Origin: Cantharellus purpuraceus
Taxonomy: Eukaryota > Basidiomycota > Agaricomycetes > Cantharellales > Hydnaceae
Length of the DNA stretch: 64,000 nt
Reading direction: 5' to 3'
NCBI GenBank assembly: GCA_025174535.1
Contig: JALBUN010000045.1
Span: forward strand, 2,170,001 to 2,234,000
The notes beneath the pieces were generated by a model, which did no database searches, was not told the origin of the DNA, and saw only the letters and a program-made list of their open reading frames with translations. Positions 10,606-23,055 of the stretch are shown piece by piece. Made by a program: the position numbers and the translations under genes. Position 1 is the stretch's first letter. Each line of letters starts with the position of its first letter.

Positions 10606-11874
10606 ATGAGTGCCAACAGTGCGTTGCTAGCCCAAATTCAGCAGGGAAAAAGGCTAAAAAAGGCGGAGACCAATGACCGAAGCTCTCCTATGATCGATGG
10701 TGCATCAAAAAAGCCCAGTGGTGCAGGCGGCGGAGGCGTGAACAGGGGAGGTGCGCCGTCGGTACCAGTGCCGGGAGCTGGTGGTGCACCCCAGCTGGGG
10801 GGCCTGTTTGCTGGTGGAATGCCAAAGTTAAAGCCAGCCGGGCAGCAGGGTCTAACAGGTCAGTTGTTCTCGACATATTCTCCCCTTTGATGCATCTTCA
10901 CACCTGTAAACCGAAAGGTTCATTAGGAAAACCACCCTCCATTCCCAAGCGAGCTGGTACTGCACCCGCGCCGCCAGTGGCAACCTCTCGGTCGGCACCA
11001 CCACTCCCTCCTTCCCGTGAACTTCCTGCCCGTGCTGTTCCGCCGCCGCCCTCGCAAACTTCATCTGCTCCTATACCGCCTCGTCGCCCCCCACCTCCGG
11101 CTCGACCTGTTTCTCCGCCGGCCCGTCGGCCTCCACCTCCTGCACGTCCTGCTTCGCCACCATCTCGCCGGCCTCCACTTCCAGCTCGCTCTGTTTCGCC
11201 ACCTCCTCGCCCAGCATCGTCCGGCCCCACTTCAACGCCTTCTCGACAGATACCCATACCTCCCAGTTCCACGCAGGGCCCGGTTTTACCAGCTCGAAAA
11301 GTTCCACCTCCACCAACCGCTTCTGGACGAGCGCCACCTCCACCACCCCCTCGTCCGTCTGCAGCCAAGCCGACTGCAACATCCGCTTCCCCGTCTCAAC
11401 CTGCAAGGGTTGTTCCTCCTCCTCCTTCTCGGAGACCTCCACCACAGGATTCAGAAGAGCCAGTCCCACCACCACGCACGCGTTCCGTATCGACGGGAGG
11501 CGCGGCAAGTCATCCTCTTTCACCTGCCAAGTCAAGTCTTGCTCCCCCAGCGTCTCGACCGCCACCTAGCGCACCTCCTTTGGGCATACGTGGAGCATCT
11601 CCTGGGCGGCGTGCTGTTTCGGTTAGTAACATAAAAGGTCCAGGCCTCAATGGAACGCAGTTGCATTCTTCAAGAAGTGGGTCTCACGTCACTAAATGTC
11701 TAAAACAATGGGCTGATAGTCTTTGTAGTACCTTCTCCTCCGCCAACGTCAGGTCTCCATACGTTTCCTGTCTCTTCCAACTTCCCACCACCTCGGGCTT
11801 TTACACGGACTGCCAAGAAATATACAAGTGGAAACGTAAGAGGTAGTAGTTTCGATGTATCTACTCTAGCCTAG
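10606..11874 (+). CDS. VRP1: Verprolin / WASP-interacting protein (WIP)
   Basis: Actin regulator that binds actin through an N-terminal WH2 motif and WASP through its C-terminus, in actin patches and endocytosis. Exons 10606-10858, 10918-11676 and 11720-11874 give 388 residues. Residues 4-17 read NSALLAQIQQGKRL, a WH2 helix, followed by LKKAETNDRS. The middle is almost wholly Pro-rich with PPARPVSPPARRPPPP-type SH3 ligands. The last exon gives HTFPVSSNFPPPRAFTRT and KKYTSGN, matching the WASP-binding end of WIP/verprolin. The small third exon is needed to reach this conserved tail. The assignment rests on order (WH2, polyproline, WASP-binding tail) more than on overall similarity. Confidence 0.88.
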
Positions 11875-12059
11875 AGGGGCAAACTGCCTAGTAAACTTTT
11901 GCATAGCATACATAACACATAATATTTTGACAGTTCTGACTGATGTCTGAACTAATGAGGTCGCTTATGTACTCCACTCTGACGTGTCACTTCGAAGTGG
12001 AAATGGTATAAACCCCGCTACGACCCTTGACATCGAATCAACAGCTCTTTCATTCAACC

Positions 12060-13914
12060 ATGCGTCTCTCTCCTTGGGTCCCATACTGTTTATCCCTCTC
12101 TCTTTGGACAACTTCTGTCCTAGCTGCAGAGGGCTCAGATGTCATCGACCTAGACTCTTCCAACTTCGACTCTATCGTTAAACCTGAATCACTCATTCTA
12201 GTCGAGTTTTTCGCTCCATGGTAAGTGTTAACGGACCCTGGTGGCGTAGTTTTCTCATCTCTTCTAGGTGCGGCCATTGTAAAGCATTAGCACCACATTA
12301 TGAAGAAGCAGCGACTGCCCTAAAAAAGAAGAGCATTCCATTGGCCAAAGTAGACTGCGTGGACCAGTCAGAGCTTTGCCAGCAACATGGAGTGCAAGGT
12401 TACCCGTACGTTTTCAGAATTAAATGACTGCTGCCTGGCGTAAACTTACGAGTCGATCCTTTCTCTAGAACAGTAAAGGTAGCACCAGGATCCTTGCTAT
12501 ATTAGTATCATTCTCATGACCGGTCGATAGGTTTTCCGTAACGGTACCCCTACGGACTATACAGGCCCACGCAAAGCCGATGGCATCATCAGCTACATGA
12601 TTAAGTGCGCGTGTGGCGTTGTCCATGCCTTATATATCCTCCAGTCTGATAACTACTTAGGCAATCACTTCCCGCTGTCGCTGAAGTAAAAGCCGCCAAC
12701 CATGAGGAATTCAAAAATGCCGACAAGGTGGTAGTTATTGCGTACGTCTCTGGGACGAGTGATGCACCAGCTCCTTCGTTCTCTGCGACGGCCGAGATGC
12801 ACAGAGACGACTATTTGTTCGGCTTGGCTACTGATCCGAAGGCAATTGCTGATGCGGGCGTCACACCGCCAGCTGTTGTTGTCTATCGCAAATTCGACGA
12901 TCCCAAGGTCGACTACCCAGCTGCTAGTGTTGCATCTGCGTCAGTTGATGACCTTGAATCATTCATTAAGGAGAACTCGGTGCCTTTAGTTGACGAGGTG
13001 AACGCAGATAACTACCAGGTCTACGCTTCAAGCGGCATCCCCCTTGCATACTTATTCCTTGATCCTACCGACGAGACCCGTGATGAACACATCGCCTACC
13101 TCCGGCCGCTGGCAAAAGCACACAAGGGCAAGTTGAACTTTGTGTGGATAGACGCTGTCAAGTTTGCGGATCATGCCAAGGCCCTCAATCTCCACGAGCC
13201 CAAGTGGCCCGCCTTTGTTGTTCAAGACCTGTCCCAACAGCTCAAATACCCCCTGGATCAGAATGAGGATATTACCGAGTCAAAAGTCTCGTCATGGGTG
13301 ACGGAATATTTGGCCGGTAATTTGAAGCCTCAATTGAAGAGCCAACCGGTGCCAGAGACTCAGGATGAGAACGTTTTCACCCTTGTGAGCACTCAATTCG
13401 ATGAGGTCATCTTTGACGACGACAAAGATGTTTTCGTTGAGTTTTACGCACCTTGGTCTGTGCTTCTTTGTCTCTCTACTTTTGATTGCCTTTTCTCACT
13501 TGAAGTCTAGGTGCGGACACTGCAAACGGTTAAAGCCAATTTGGGACACTCTCGGTGATCGTTATGCGGAAATAAAGGACCGAATAACTATGTACGGCTT
13601 GTTACCGGCATTCTCTGGGCTGTTCTGATTGATCCTTCTTTAGCGCGAAAATGGATGCCACGGAGAACGATGTGCCGCCCTCGGCGCCGTTCCGTGTCTC
13701 TGGCTTCCCTACCCTCAAATTCAAGCCTGCAGGCTTGCGTGAGTTCGTGGACTATGATGGCGATCGTTCACTCGAGTCTTTGATCGAATTTGTTGAACGG
13801 GAGGCCAAGAACCCACTTGACTCCAAGACACCTTTCAAGGGCAAGGCTACCTCAACGAAGGTTGCTGCTACTGAAGCAGCTACGCCAACAGAACTCGACC
13901 ATGATGAGCTGTGA
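12060..13914 (+). CDS. PDI1: Protein disulfide isomerase
   Basis: ER-lumen oxidoreductase that makes and rearranges disulfide bonds. Seven exons (12060-12220, 12268-12405, 12469-12478, 12531-12604, 12661-13455, 13511-13591, 13644-13914) give 509 residues. A signal peptide ([22 protein letters not shown]) comes first. Two thioredoxin active sites, WCGHC at 54-58 and 393-397, flank two redox-inactive domains, the a-b-b'-a' order. The C-terminus is HDEL, an ER retrieval signal. Both active-site Trp codons are split by introns at the same phase. Exon 3 is only 10 nt and supplies the Thr-Val-Lys of GYPTVKVFRNG. Convergent with TCTP. Confidence 0.96.
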
Positions 13915-14179
13915 GAATGACTAGCGAAAGTCAAAATTACGGATTTCTGCCATTGTACCATGGTACAATCTCGCGTTGAATATTTCATCATATAATGGAA
14001 CTTGCTTTTCTGTCCCAATAGCACCCGTGAGATGCAGTTGGTCCTCAATGATTGGATGCACAAATCTCGCAACCGAGGACATGGAACAGTAGTCTACACA
14101 TATCTCTCGGAGTAAGTGCTCTAAGTCTGGCACAGCATAAAGCATCAACAGAAATAGACGTCGACGTTTGAACCGGCAG

Positions 14180-15036
14180 TCAGAGCTTGACCTCCTTGAG
14201 ACCATCCTTCCAGAATGTAAAGTATGCTGGATCCGTGATGCTCGAGATGAGCTATGACACCCCCGACGAGACAACTGCGACTTACGGGTGATACCATCCT
14301 CCTAAGGTAGCACGCATCCATGCGTTAGTAAAATTGTATACCAGTGCGAGATTCAAACGCACTCTGTAATTGAGAAGAGCAATTTGGCCGTCAGGATTCA
14401 TGGATTCTCCAGTGTACTATAACAAGTGAATTGACACGTTCCGCCTATGATTTAGACGAGCACTTACAAATTCGAAATCCTTGAAATTCGCAACGATCTT
14501 TTTTGCGAACGTAGCTGCGTTCTTCTCAAATGCATCCACTCGCTCAGGGTTTTTTGCTTGAAGAACAGCTTTGACAGCTTTCATGTAACCCTACTCACCA
14601 AGATAGGCTTGAGGGTGAGGAGTATGGACTATGAGAAAAAGACGAACTTTGAGGTATGTGAGGTATGACTTTTTGTCAAATGAAGTGGCCTGAAGACGGA
14701 AGGAGTGGGCGACGTTGTTCACTTGCTCACTCCCATCATCCAAAGCTTCCTCGCCGCCCTCCTCTTCAGATGGGTTTGCTCCTGGATGAAAGCAAGGCTA
14801 CTATCAATACAGTTATAGTTATATGCAGTCGTTAGGTTTTCAACAGACCAATATTCACGTCAGCACCTTTTTTGATGGTGATAGTTTGGCACTCTACTTC
14901 AAAAACGACATCATCCACCAACTTGCTGTCCAGCACTTAGTGATACCTCGATGGCTTGAAAACAGTAGATTCCTCACATGGGAAAAGCATCGGAGAACAT
15001 TTCGTCTCCGGTAATGACATCTTCGTAGAGGAGCAT
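14180..15036 (-). CDS. TMA19: Translationally controlled tumour protein (TCTP)
   Basis: Small abundant cytosolic protein linked to ribosomes and growth control. Seven exons, right to left: 15036-14978, 14925-14849, 14781-14648, 14590-14468, 14416-14363, 14301-14286, 14226-14180, for 169 residues, the family length. It starts MLLYEDVITGDEMFSDAFP, has the DVNIGANPSEEEGGEE loop, FDKKSYLTYLKGYMKAVK, and ends YREDGITPYFTFWKDGLKEVKL, all TCTP signatures. The splice after TYLK skips a stretch that could be misread as coding; the GYMKAVK continuation settles it. Divergent to UTP15 and convergent with PDI1. Confidence 0.95.
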
Positions 15037-15354
15037 ATTATAGGAATGGCTTGCAGAGAAAATGAAGAGATGGTGGAATACAACAGACTACGCAAAACAA
15101 ATTTGATGCACGATGGCCAGCGATTTGGGTCGCTTTCCCACAGCTGTAGCCTCCCAGCCTGGTAGTTGCCACATTCTCTCCAAAATGTTGAACCATGCGA
15201 CGGATGCCTTTATGTCCTGAGTTTTGTCCATACCAATGCTCGCACATTCGTGGATATCAATTCTCTGCTTTGACCTAAAGATTTGACTGATGACCTTACA
15301 TAATACTCTTACCTAAGAGTGAAGTACAGAAAACCTTTTGAGGGCAGCGGCAAC
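15037..15354. other. Divergent promoter region TCTP / UTP15
   Basis: About 320 bp between the start codons of two divergent genes. No coding sequence or RNA gene recognised. Confidence 0.5.
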
Positions 15355-17170
15355 ATGGAATACCACCCCGTTGTTATTAAACAACATCCTCGCTCCACGT
15401 CCAAACACAACCCAGAGTCTCGCTACTGGCGCAGATTCAGACACCCCGTGTTCATTAAGGAGTATGCTCCAGTGACCACTGTACATTTTTCCCCAAGCAA
15501 GCCTCACCGCTACGCCGTTACGGCCGCTACAAGAGTTCAGATATATGCTCCGCGGACGCAGAAGATCACAAAAACTATATCTCGGTTTAAAGACGTGGCA
15601 AGGAGTGCCACAATACGTGACGACGGTAAACTTGTGGTAGCTGGAGACGATACTGGGCTTATTCAAGTTAGTCTTCCTGGAGACATGCTCTGACGCCACG
15701 GGGCATGACAAGATCTTCAGATATTTGATATAAACAGCAGGGCCATCCTGCGTACGCTTGATTCACATAAGCAACCTGTTCACGTCACTCGATTTTCGCC
15801 TTCTGACCAAACTCAAATTCTCTCCTGCTCTGACGACACAACTGTGCGGCTCTGGGATGTCCCTTCCCAGTCAACCATAACCACATTCACCTCGCATACA
15901 GATTATGTTCGCTCTGGACTAGTGTCACAGTCTAATCCCAACTTGATTATGACCGGTTCCTACGACTCTACTGTACGATTGTTTGACGCACGTTCAGGTG
16001 ATTGCGAAATGGTAATGATTGGGAATGGTCGTCCCGGGGAGGCTAGTGCCATTCCTGTGGAGCAGGTATTGCTATATCCTTCTGGATCAGTCGCATTATC
16101 TTCCGCAGGCCCAATCCTTCGTGTATGGGACATTGTTGCTGGAGGAAGGTGCCTCCGCGCCCTTTCAAATCATCAAAAGACCATCTCGGCGCTCGCTTTC
16201 GATGGTAGTGCCAGCAGACTTCTGACTGGAGGTTTAGATCAAATGGTGAAAGTGTATGACGTTAGCTCCTACAAGGTTGTTCACACAATGCGTTATCCGT
16301 CCAGCGTTCTTTGCCTCGCTGTATCTGTACGTGTTTTTGAGCTCGTAGCCGTTTGCCAATCTCACTAGTACCTAGCCTGACGATACTCACATTGTGGCCG
16401 GCATGTCAGATGGGACGTTGTCAATACGTCGACGAGATCCTAAAGCTTCCCAGGCAGATGATATGCACTCTTTAATACCATCTGAAGCTTTGCGTTCTGG
16501 CACTTACGAATCTTTCCTTGGTGGGGCTCTCCCAGCGGTAGGTGAGGGCCGTATACGGCGAGATACGAAGGGAAAATCCAAAGCAATAGGGACCGTTGAC
16601 GAGTTTCGCGTCGAAAGCAGACGAAAACGGAGGTTACGAGACTATGACCGTTTGCTGAAGTCATTTAAATATGGCGCTGCTCTGGATTCGGTATTACGCA
16701 AGGCAAGTCACCGCACATCGCAATCTTACTGCCTGTAGCTGATCGTACTGCACATAGCAAGTTCCTCCGACCACTACATTCTCATTAATCCAGGAATTGA
16801 TCCACCGGGATGGACTACGAACAGCTCTGGCGGGACGAGACGACGTCTTGCTTGAACCTGTCTTACGATTACTTATCAAACACGTCGCAGATCCACGATT
16901 TGGCGAGATGACATGCGATATTGGCAAAATCCTCATCGGTATGCATGTTATATCCAATTCTTTATTGATGGCTGAACGTCTCCATTAGACATGTACACCC
17001 CAATCTTGGGACAATCGCCTCTCATCGACACACTCTTCCACCAGCTACGGAAAAAAGTCGAGGCTGAGCTACGGTTTCAAAAGGAGCTTACTCGGATTAG
17101 GGGTGCCTTAGATATGGTATTTTCGTCAGCTGCACTGGGGGCTGTAGCGCATGCCTCATCAGCAACTTGA
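15355..17170 (+). CDS. UTP15: Utp15, WD40 protein of the SSU processome
   Basis: Nucleolar component of the t-UTP/UTP-A subcomplex, which binds nascent pre-rRNA and links Pol I transcription to 18S rRNA processing. Exons 15355-15666, 15721-16326, 16376-16702, 16794-16938, 16989-17170; 523 residues. N-terminal WD40 repeats are visible (DDTTVRLWDVPSQ, GSYDSTVRLFDARSG, GGLDQMVKVYDVSS), followed by the Utp15 C-terminal helical domain (RLRDYDRLLKSFKYGAALDS, then ELIHRDGLRTAL). Intron 3 begins GCAAGT rather than GT; the coding frame and the conserved LRK-ELIHRDGL join both require it. Its stop codon lies only 39 bp from that of convergent CTNNBL1. Confidence 0.93.
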
Positions 17171-17209
17171 TGCCCTGGTATACCCTCTGATGATGAATCA
17201 CAACTCGCA

Positions 17210-19638
17210 TTAGCATCCTTCCAGAAACCCGATTAAGCCCTGTAGAATATCCTGTTGCGACGGTGCTGGGTCATCAAGTACCCGCGTCTCTTCAACATTC
17301 TCGCGATACAATTTTAAAATAACCACGACGTCCTTCAAGGTTTTGTTTTTGCGACCCAATATCATCGTGACGTGATCGCGGATCTAGATATATAGGCTGT
17401 AAGACCCAGTTGCCATTGAAGGAGATAGATACATACTCCATCGTCCTCCATGCATATCCAACCTAGAATATAGTCCAGTGTTTGCAAAACAAACAACCCA
17501 CCGTCCAACCTTCGAAGATACCAAGTGCTCTCCTCGTCGGGCCCCACCACTGCACCGTCTGCAACCAAATCCTGAGTTGGGACTATCTCAGTGATACGTA
17601 CAGAGATATGGATTATTTCACATACATTACGTTCCTGTTCAATCTCTTGCTCAGCGACTGCCAGTCGCGCCTCGGCGCTCTCTCTGATTTCGAGGAGGCG
17701 ATCGACCTTTTCGTACGTCCCTTCCACGAATTTCGTAAGTAATCTCATACGGGCAGGGGATTCCGACTCTAGATTCGAAAACAGCGAAGATAAGATACCA
17801 AGGATGTGAGAGGTATCTTCTGAGGCTGGTGTTGTCGCAGCAGCCGACTTCTGCTTTTGTTTCTGGGACTCGTTAGTCCTAGATACAAGAGATTAGGCTA
17901 TTCCGCATACCTTTCCCATAAAGACAGAAAATAATGTCTTTAATCCAAGCGCTTCAACAAACATCTCGCAATTGGCCGTGCCAGTCGGACCAGATAACGC
18001 ATGATCCAATACCTTGATAGCTCTCGAACGTGACTGCATTTTTTCTCTGAAGAAATCCATGGGCTCAGCACGGCTTGCTGGTACTGCCTACAGTAAGACG
18101 TACTTCATAATGATGACCATTAGATCGACGCCTTCTTCTTGGAGGAACAATTTTTTGGTCTCGGGTTCGATAAGAGCTGAACACAGTGTGTCAAACACAT
18201 TTTCCATGAATTCGGTTTCATCCGCATCCGCTGGATCTCGCTTCCTATATTGCTAGAAAGTGCCTTAGACACGACGCCTGCTAACAAAACTAATGCTTAC
18301 CGAAATTGTCTTGAGCAGTATCTCAACACCACCTTTGGAGCCCAATGCCAGTCGATTTTCACGGTTGTCTTGCAAAAGTATAGATAACACTTCTGCCGCA
18401 TATCCTCGATTCTCGTCGTGTGATTTGGCAACGATTCGCTCCAATACCCATGACAGAATACTAGTATCTGAGACTAGCCTAGTGCTTAGCTCGGGGTTGA
18501 AACCGAGACAATTCTCGAAAATGCCTAAAGGACGTAGTTAGTAGGGTAACTTTACAGCACATGCCAGTTGTGCTTGCCGAGAATATGGAAGACTCCTTGT
18601 CGGTCGCTCTCCTCTGCTTCATTCAGCCGTGTCAGATTTTGGACCAATAATTCTAGAATAGAATTTTTCAGCTGTATTCAAAACAAACAATGAGCAGGAT
18701 ACCACTCATATGATACAACTCACTCACCAACTCTTCTACTAATAACTTTAATGCCCCCTCATTTCCACTCTCCTCATCCTCATCCTCATTCCCAACATCT
18801 TCGTCTGTGAGTTCATGCACGACTTCAACCACATCAATGACAATGTCTGCGTTTTCATGGCTCAATAAATCAACGAAGGCGGCAGCCGTGCCTGAACGAA
18901 TAAGTTCCGGGTATGCCAACTTAGGAGCTTGTGCAAGTGGAAGTAAGGACTTGATTGCACTGTCCAGATCTGCCTCCGAATCGATAAATCTTCGTGCCGA
19001 TGAATATATAGCATAATTCGCAGCTGATGTAGACATACTTGGATGGATCATCGGGGTACTTGGATCGTTGATCTTGGTTCTTCTTCACGGCGCGTTCAAA
19101 CCGTAAGAGTAACCTCCGAATGCCAGTGATTGAGAGGTCATCGAGCTTACAAAAGGTAAGAATGTAAGCTTAAAACCCACTAGTAATTGAGATACACGAA
19201 CATCATCCTGCGCCCCTTCGTTCCCAGATCCATCAAAAATATTTAAGATTTTCTTTTGTTCATCGGTTAGTCCACCTCCAAAAAACCGTCCCTCTTCATC
19301 TTCTTCAGCGAAATAATCGGCGTCACCTCCCGGGGCGAAATCAGTCGATTCATCTGCATCTTCATCTATCTCCTCTATTGTCACGCCGCGGGATTTAGTT
19401 TTAGAGCGTTCAGCGTCTTCTCCATTTCGCGGGGGTGAAGATGTGGATGGTCCTGGAACAGCAGGAGGATCCATTCTCATGCGTTTCAGCATTTCCGGGG
19501 TAGGTGACTCCGGAAGCTGTCGCTTTTTTCCAGCTGGAAATTTGGGCACCTAGCATTAAGAGAAGAATGTGCATGTCAGAGAATGTCTTGGTGAAAGACG
19601 CGCTGACCACGAGCCTTGAAAAGCTTGTCAATGTCCAT
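17210..19638 (-). CDS. CTNNBL1: Beta-catenin-like protein 1 (CTNNBL1)
   Basis: Armadillo-type protein associated with the Prp19/CDC5L spliceosome complex. Ten exons, right to left: 19638-19615, 19549-19181, 19145-19039, 18989-18728, 18671-18578, 18524-18301, 18252-18104, 18046-17911, 17868-17437, 17383-17210; about 656 residues. Matches to the family: KKILNIFDGSGNEG, RSKYPDDPSKFIDSEADLD, EVVHELTDEDV, ESTWYLRRLDGGLFVLQ and DHVTMILGRKN. The start MDIDKLFK fits the N-terminus of fungal relatives. Two introns use GC donors: after the 24-nt first exon (AAG|GCTCGT) and after LKNSILEL...HIL (G|GCAAGC). A 39-nt in-frame stretch inside the ninth exon (near 17611) may be one further intron. Confidence 0.9.
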
Positions 19639-21611
19639 GGGGGCCGAGTGAAATGCTGCTGCAGATGTGGAATCAATAATTGGCGAAAGTGAATTGCGAT
19701 ATACCTACAATGCTTGTAGTTCCTACTACTTTGAAGAGCCTGCCGCCACAGGTTTGTTTCCGCGGCATATTCCGCGGGCACAACGGAGACCGAAACCTTC
19801 CTCCCCTCAGAAAATTAGAAAGCCCCGGCCGCTGGGGGATCGGTCCGTGGACGCCCCAGTCCGAAAATGCTTTGGCATTTGACAGCCATTCCAAGATTTG
19901 TCATTATGGACTTTCAATTGTCCAGAAACCCAGTAACGAAGCCTACCTGCAGTTTAACACTCTCCATAACTTGCACTTTTCCAGACTCGTTTGAGATCAT
20001 GCTTCTACATGACACAGGAACAGAAGTTCGGAACCTAGCAATTCTTACCGCCGGAGGAACCGCAGGATATAGATGGTACCACATTGCTTCAATTCATCCA
20101 TTGAACTGACTTTCCGAGTCGTGACGAGCCGTAGAGTGCAGGAAGCTCTGAATAATCTCGAGAACCTAGTTCTCTAGCCTTCAAATTTCGAAATTTGGGC
20201 TGTTGATCTTCTAGCTGTATTATCACACAAATACTACGAGATGTGGAGAGCAAACCCGACGCTTGTGCTTACATTACGATGGTGACGTTGATCGACCGAT
20301 CGGACAGCGCAGAGTTGAAGAGATCTGAAATGTGGTGAGGGCCATGAGTAGCACGAGCAGGAGCAATGGGAAGCATCTCCGTCTCTTCAAGAATTGCTAC
20401 CAGTACTAGCTGTTGCCCTGCAGATTAAAAATTATACGCTGCAGAATATTATGGACTGGTGTGATCTCTCTAGGGCGCACATGTGTAGCAACCAATGGTA
20501 CACATGTACATGCATACTGCTATAGGACCAATATATGTGTTGCGAAGGCATATTTATTTGCTACTAGTTCATTACTTTGGAAGATCAGGTTTGTTATCCT
20601 CACTGTGACAGTAAACCATGTAGAAGTGTCCTTTGGAGTTCTGATACCGGACAAAGTCAGTTTATGGCCTATGATGTAGTGTATTAGATCTACACTTGCC
20701 TATATACATGATCTCATCTCATGCTGGCCTCCTCCGGGCCTCCATTTCCCAATCTTCTCCTTCCGAACCACCAAGTTCTCGTCTACGCCTTGCTATTGCA
20801 CCTTGTATCCCATACACACTCTCGCTCACGACAGTCGTGTTCCAAACCCCAGAAAAGGCACGGCTGATGGGGATGCCGAGGCACGAAGACAAGATTAACC
20901 ATGCAATGAAGGAGACACTACAGAAAACCATGTCACTAATGATGCTGCATTGAATATAATCAGATTCATTACTCACAACAATCCCATAATGATTAGGATT
21001 AAGGTTGACAATGAAGACCAATCGCTGCTTTCCATCATTGGGAAGCCTACCAAGGCTGGAGCAGCAGGTTACCACCTTGGTGCTGGCAGACCGAAGTGCT
21101 AGTTACAGTTCCATTCGCCCAAATAATGATCACGTACCCACAATTGTCTAGAAACCCTGTTTGAATGGTCGGCGAAGGGAACACTATGACGACTCACACT
21201 GCTCTCCAGGCCCGGCGCCTGCTAAAGGACTAGCGGCCCAGCTACCTTAAGTACATATTTCACGCTTTGCCAGCCGGAGGCACGTCTACAGTATACTAAG
21301 AAGGAATTCGGGCACTGCATGGTTGATCTCAAGTAGCGTCATTTGTATTTATTTATTCAGCTGAACATCACAGCAGTATTCAAGCAGAAGACAGGATCCA
21401 ATACTGTGCTTCACGCAAGGGCTCCCAAAGTCTCCTGCCCATCTGGGATAAAACTGATAGCTGATGCTGGAGACAATAGGATGATGCAGCGGTCCGCGCA
21501 CATGATCAGAAGGACTAAACCACTCATATAATGTACACATCTATCCGTTTAGCCTACACGCGACCTCCAACGCTCCATATAAAGATGAACAACAAGCTTA
21601 TAGCCTGAGCA
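19639..21611. other. Intergenic region with only weak open frames
   Basis: About 2 kb between CTNNBL1 and APS1. On the minus strand 21075-20719 there is an open frame with one hydrophobic stretch (SDMVFCSVSFIAWLILSSCL) and a basic-acidic tail, and a 63-codon frame at 21540-21349. I could not join these into a gene or name a family. It may hold a diverged or decayed membrane-protein gene; I see no repeats or transposon ends. Confidence 0.3.
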
Positions 21612-22461
21612 TCATCCACTCCGCGAACCAAGTCGCGCTAGGCTATCCTCGCTATTCTCCGTCTCTTCTATCTGGTCCGATTGTGCAACCTATGGTCAAA
21701 CCTGAGCGTGAGGCACGAAACCAAAGTGGACATCAAATGTAGCTAGTCGACGCACCACTCGTAGAACAGATTTCTTAGACGATTCCTGTAATTCTCCTGC
21801 AATGATTAATTCGTCCAGAATCTAGAGGCCAAGGCTATATATTAGCTTCAGGCCGAAAGAACGAACCGTCAGAACGTACCGCGTATGCTTTCTGAAAGTT
21901 GAAGATACTAAATAGTATGCAAAACGGTCCTCAACAAGGGCTCAAGGCGCAACGACACATTCTTTGCTTACAGATCGAGCTCGCAGACCTAGAACGGGGG
22001 TGATCAACTCTCCCGCACGAACTAAACCAGAGAGAATAGTACATTGCCAAAGTATCGATCTAGCACCTCAACATATCGATGTATAACCTCAAGGGTCACC
22101 AACTCGTTGTCATCCGAACCGACACCGCACACAAAGAAGAGAGATGCATAGCGCCTGTACACCACCTTCGTATCTGTAAATACAACTTCTCAGTATCTTG
22201 CTGACAGTGATCACTCTGCACTAAATGGAAACCACACAGCGATTCACACCTTTATACTCGAGAAAGTTGCACATTCGCGTCCGCCGCGCGAGGACAAGCT
22301 GCGTCACATCCTTTACAATCTTGGATTTGGCTTTTGGAGGCATCGTCGTGAACCATTTTGCTAAGCGTACTTTCCCTGTAATAGAAGGCCATCGAGGAGA
22401 CCAGCAGTAGTAGATAAACCAACGTACCTTGACGGGAGACAAGGAGGATGTAGTTGATCAT
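21612..22461 (-). CDS. APS1: AP-1 clathrin adaptor complex sigma subunit
   Basis: Small subunit of the AP-1 adaptor that builds clathrin coats at the trans-Golgi and endosomes. Seven exons, right to left: 22461-22428, 22375-22250, 22173-22043, 21988-21972, 21907-21880, 21821-21756, 21689-21612; 159 residues, the family length. The joined protein begins [20 protein letters not shown], continues [20 protein letters not shown] and [12 protein letters not shown], and has [20 protein letters not shown], which are near-invariant in sigma adaptins. The gene is easily missed because exons 4 and 5 are 17 and 28 nt and no single frame is long. The C-terminal acidic tail ([15 protein letters not shown]) is typical of the AP-1 rather than AP-2 form. 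Confidence 0.93.
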
Positions 22462-22648
22462 GTCGTCCAAACGGTCTGCAAGCGCCCAGAACGGTCCAGG
22501 TAAACGTAGTGCAAACGTTTAGTTTATTGGAAGCGATTCCAACTGATCCAAATTTACTAAAGACACGTCTAACTCGAAATATATGAACAAAAAAGAAAAA
22601 AAACACAGCGGAATACTACCACTGAGGAAATGGGAAAAACAGACACTC

Positions 22649-22733
22649 TCTCCGGGACCGGGATCGAACCAGTGACATTCAGATAGCTAGGTGCCATTAC
22701 AGTCTGACGCTCTTCCAACTGAGCTACCCAGAG
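22649..22733 (-). tRNA. tRNA-Tyr (GTA) with 12-nt intron
   Basis: Folds as a full cloverleaf: acceptor CTCTGGG pairs with CCCGGAG (one G-T), D-arm GCTC/GAGC, anticodon stem TCAGA/TCTGA, T-arm ACTGG-TTCGATC-CCGGT. The anticodon is GTA (22700-22698). A 12-nt intron at 22696-22685 lies one base after the anticodon, the standard eukaryotic position and usual for tRNA-Tyr. Mature length is 73 nt plus CCA; the discriminator base is A. Internal A and B boxes are intact. Confidence 0.95.
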
Positions 22734-23055
22734 ACCTCTAAGCGGTGTAGCTTTCTGTATGATGACAAATTCACATTATGCGTTGGCCATTGAAAGATAA
22801 ACCGGCGGGTATACTAGTGTATAAGAAGCCTCCTATACAACCTCGAACATGCTCAAAAGTATGCTATGCCCTACAAATCGCGGATACAACCCAAACTCTG
22901 TCCAACATCAATATAGTTTCCTCGCTATACTGCCCGCAGGAAGACTCATAGAATACTTTAGATTAGATGCCACATTCTTAAGACACAAGAGACTCGTATG
23001 ATGCAGGCAGGCGGCAAATGATATCCAAACGTCTAGTTGAGTGCTGCGACAGGAC
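22734..23055. other. Intergenic region upstream of tRNA-Tyr
   Basis: About 320 bp between the tRNA and the ceramide synthase stop codon. It should hold the latter's 3' UTR; no other feature seen. Confidence 0.4.

Noticed and set aside
10887..11634. Frames antisense to and in other phases of the verprolin gene
   Set aside because: They mirror its polyproline composition and have no independent support.
13921..14274. 117-codon minus-strand frame next to TCTP
   Set aside because: It overlaps the real TCTP terminal exons in another frame and otherwise covers 3' UTR; no family similarity seen.
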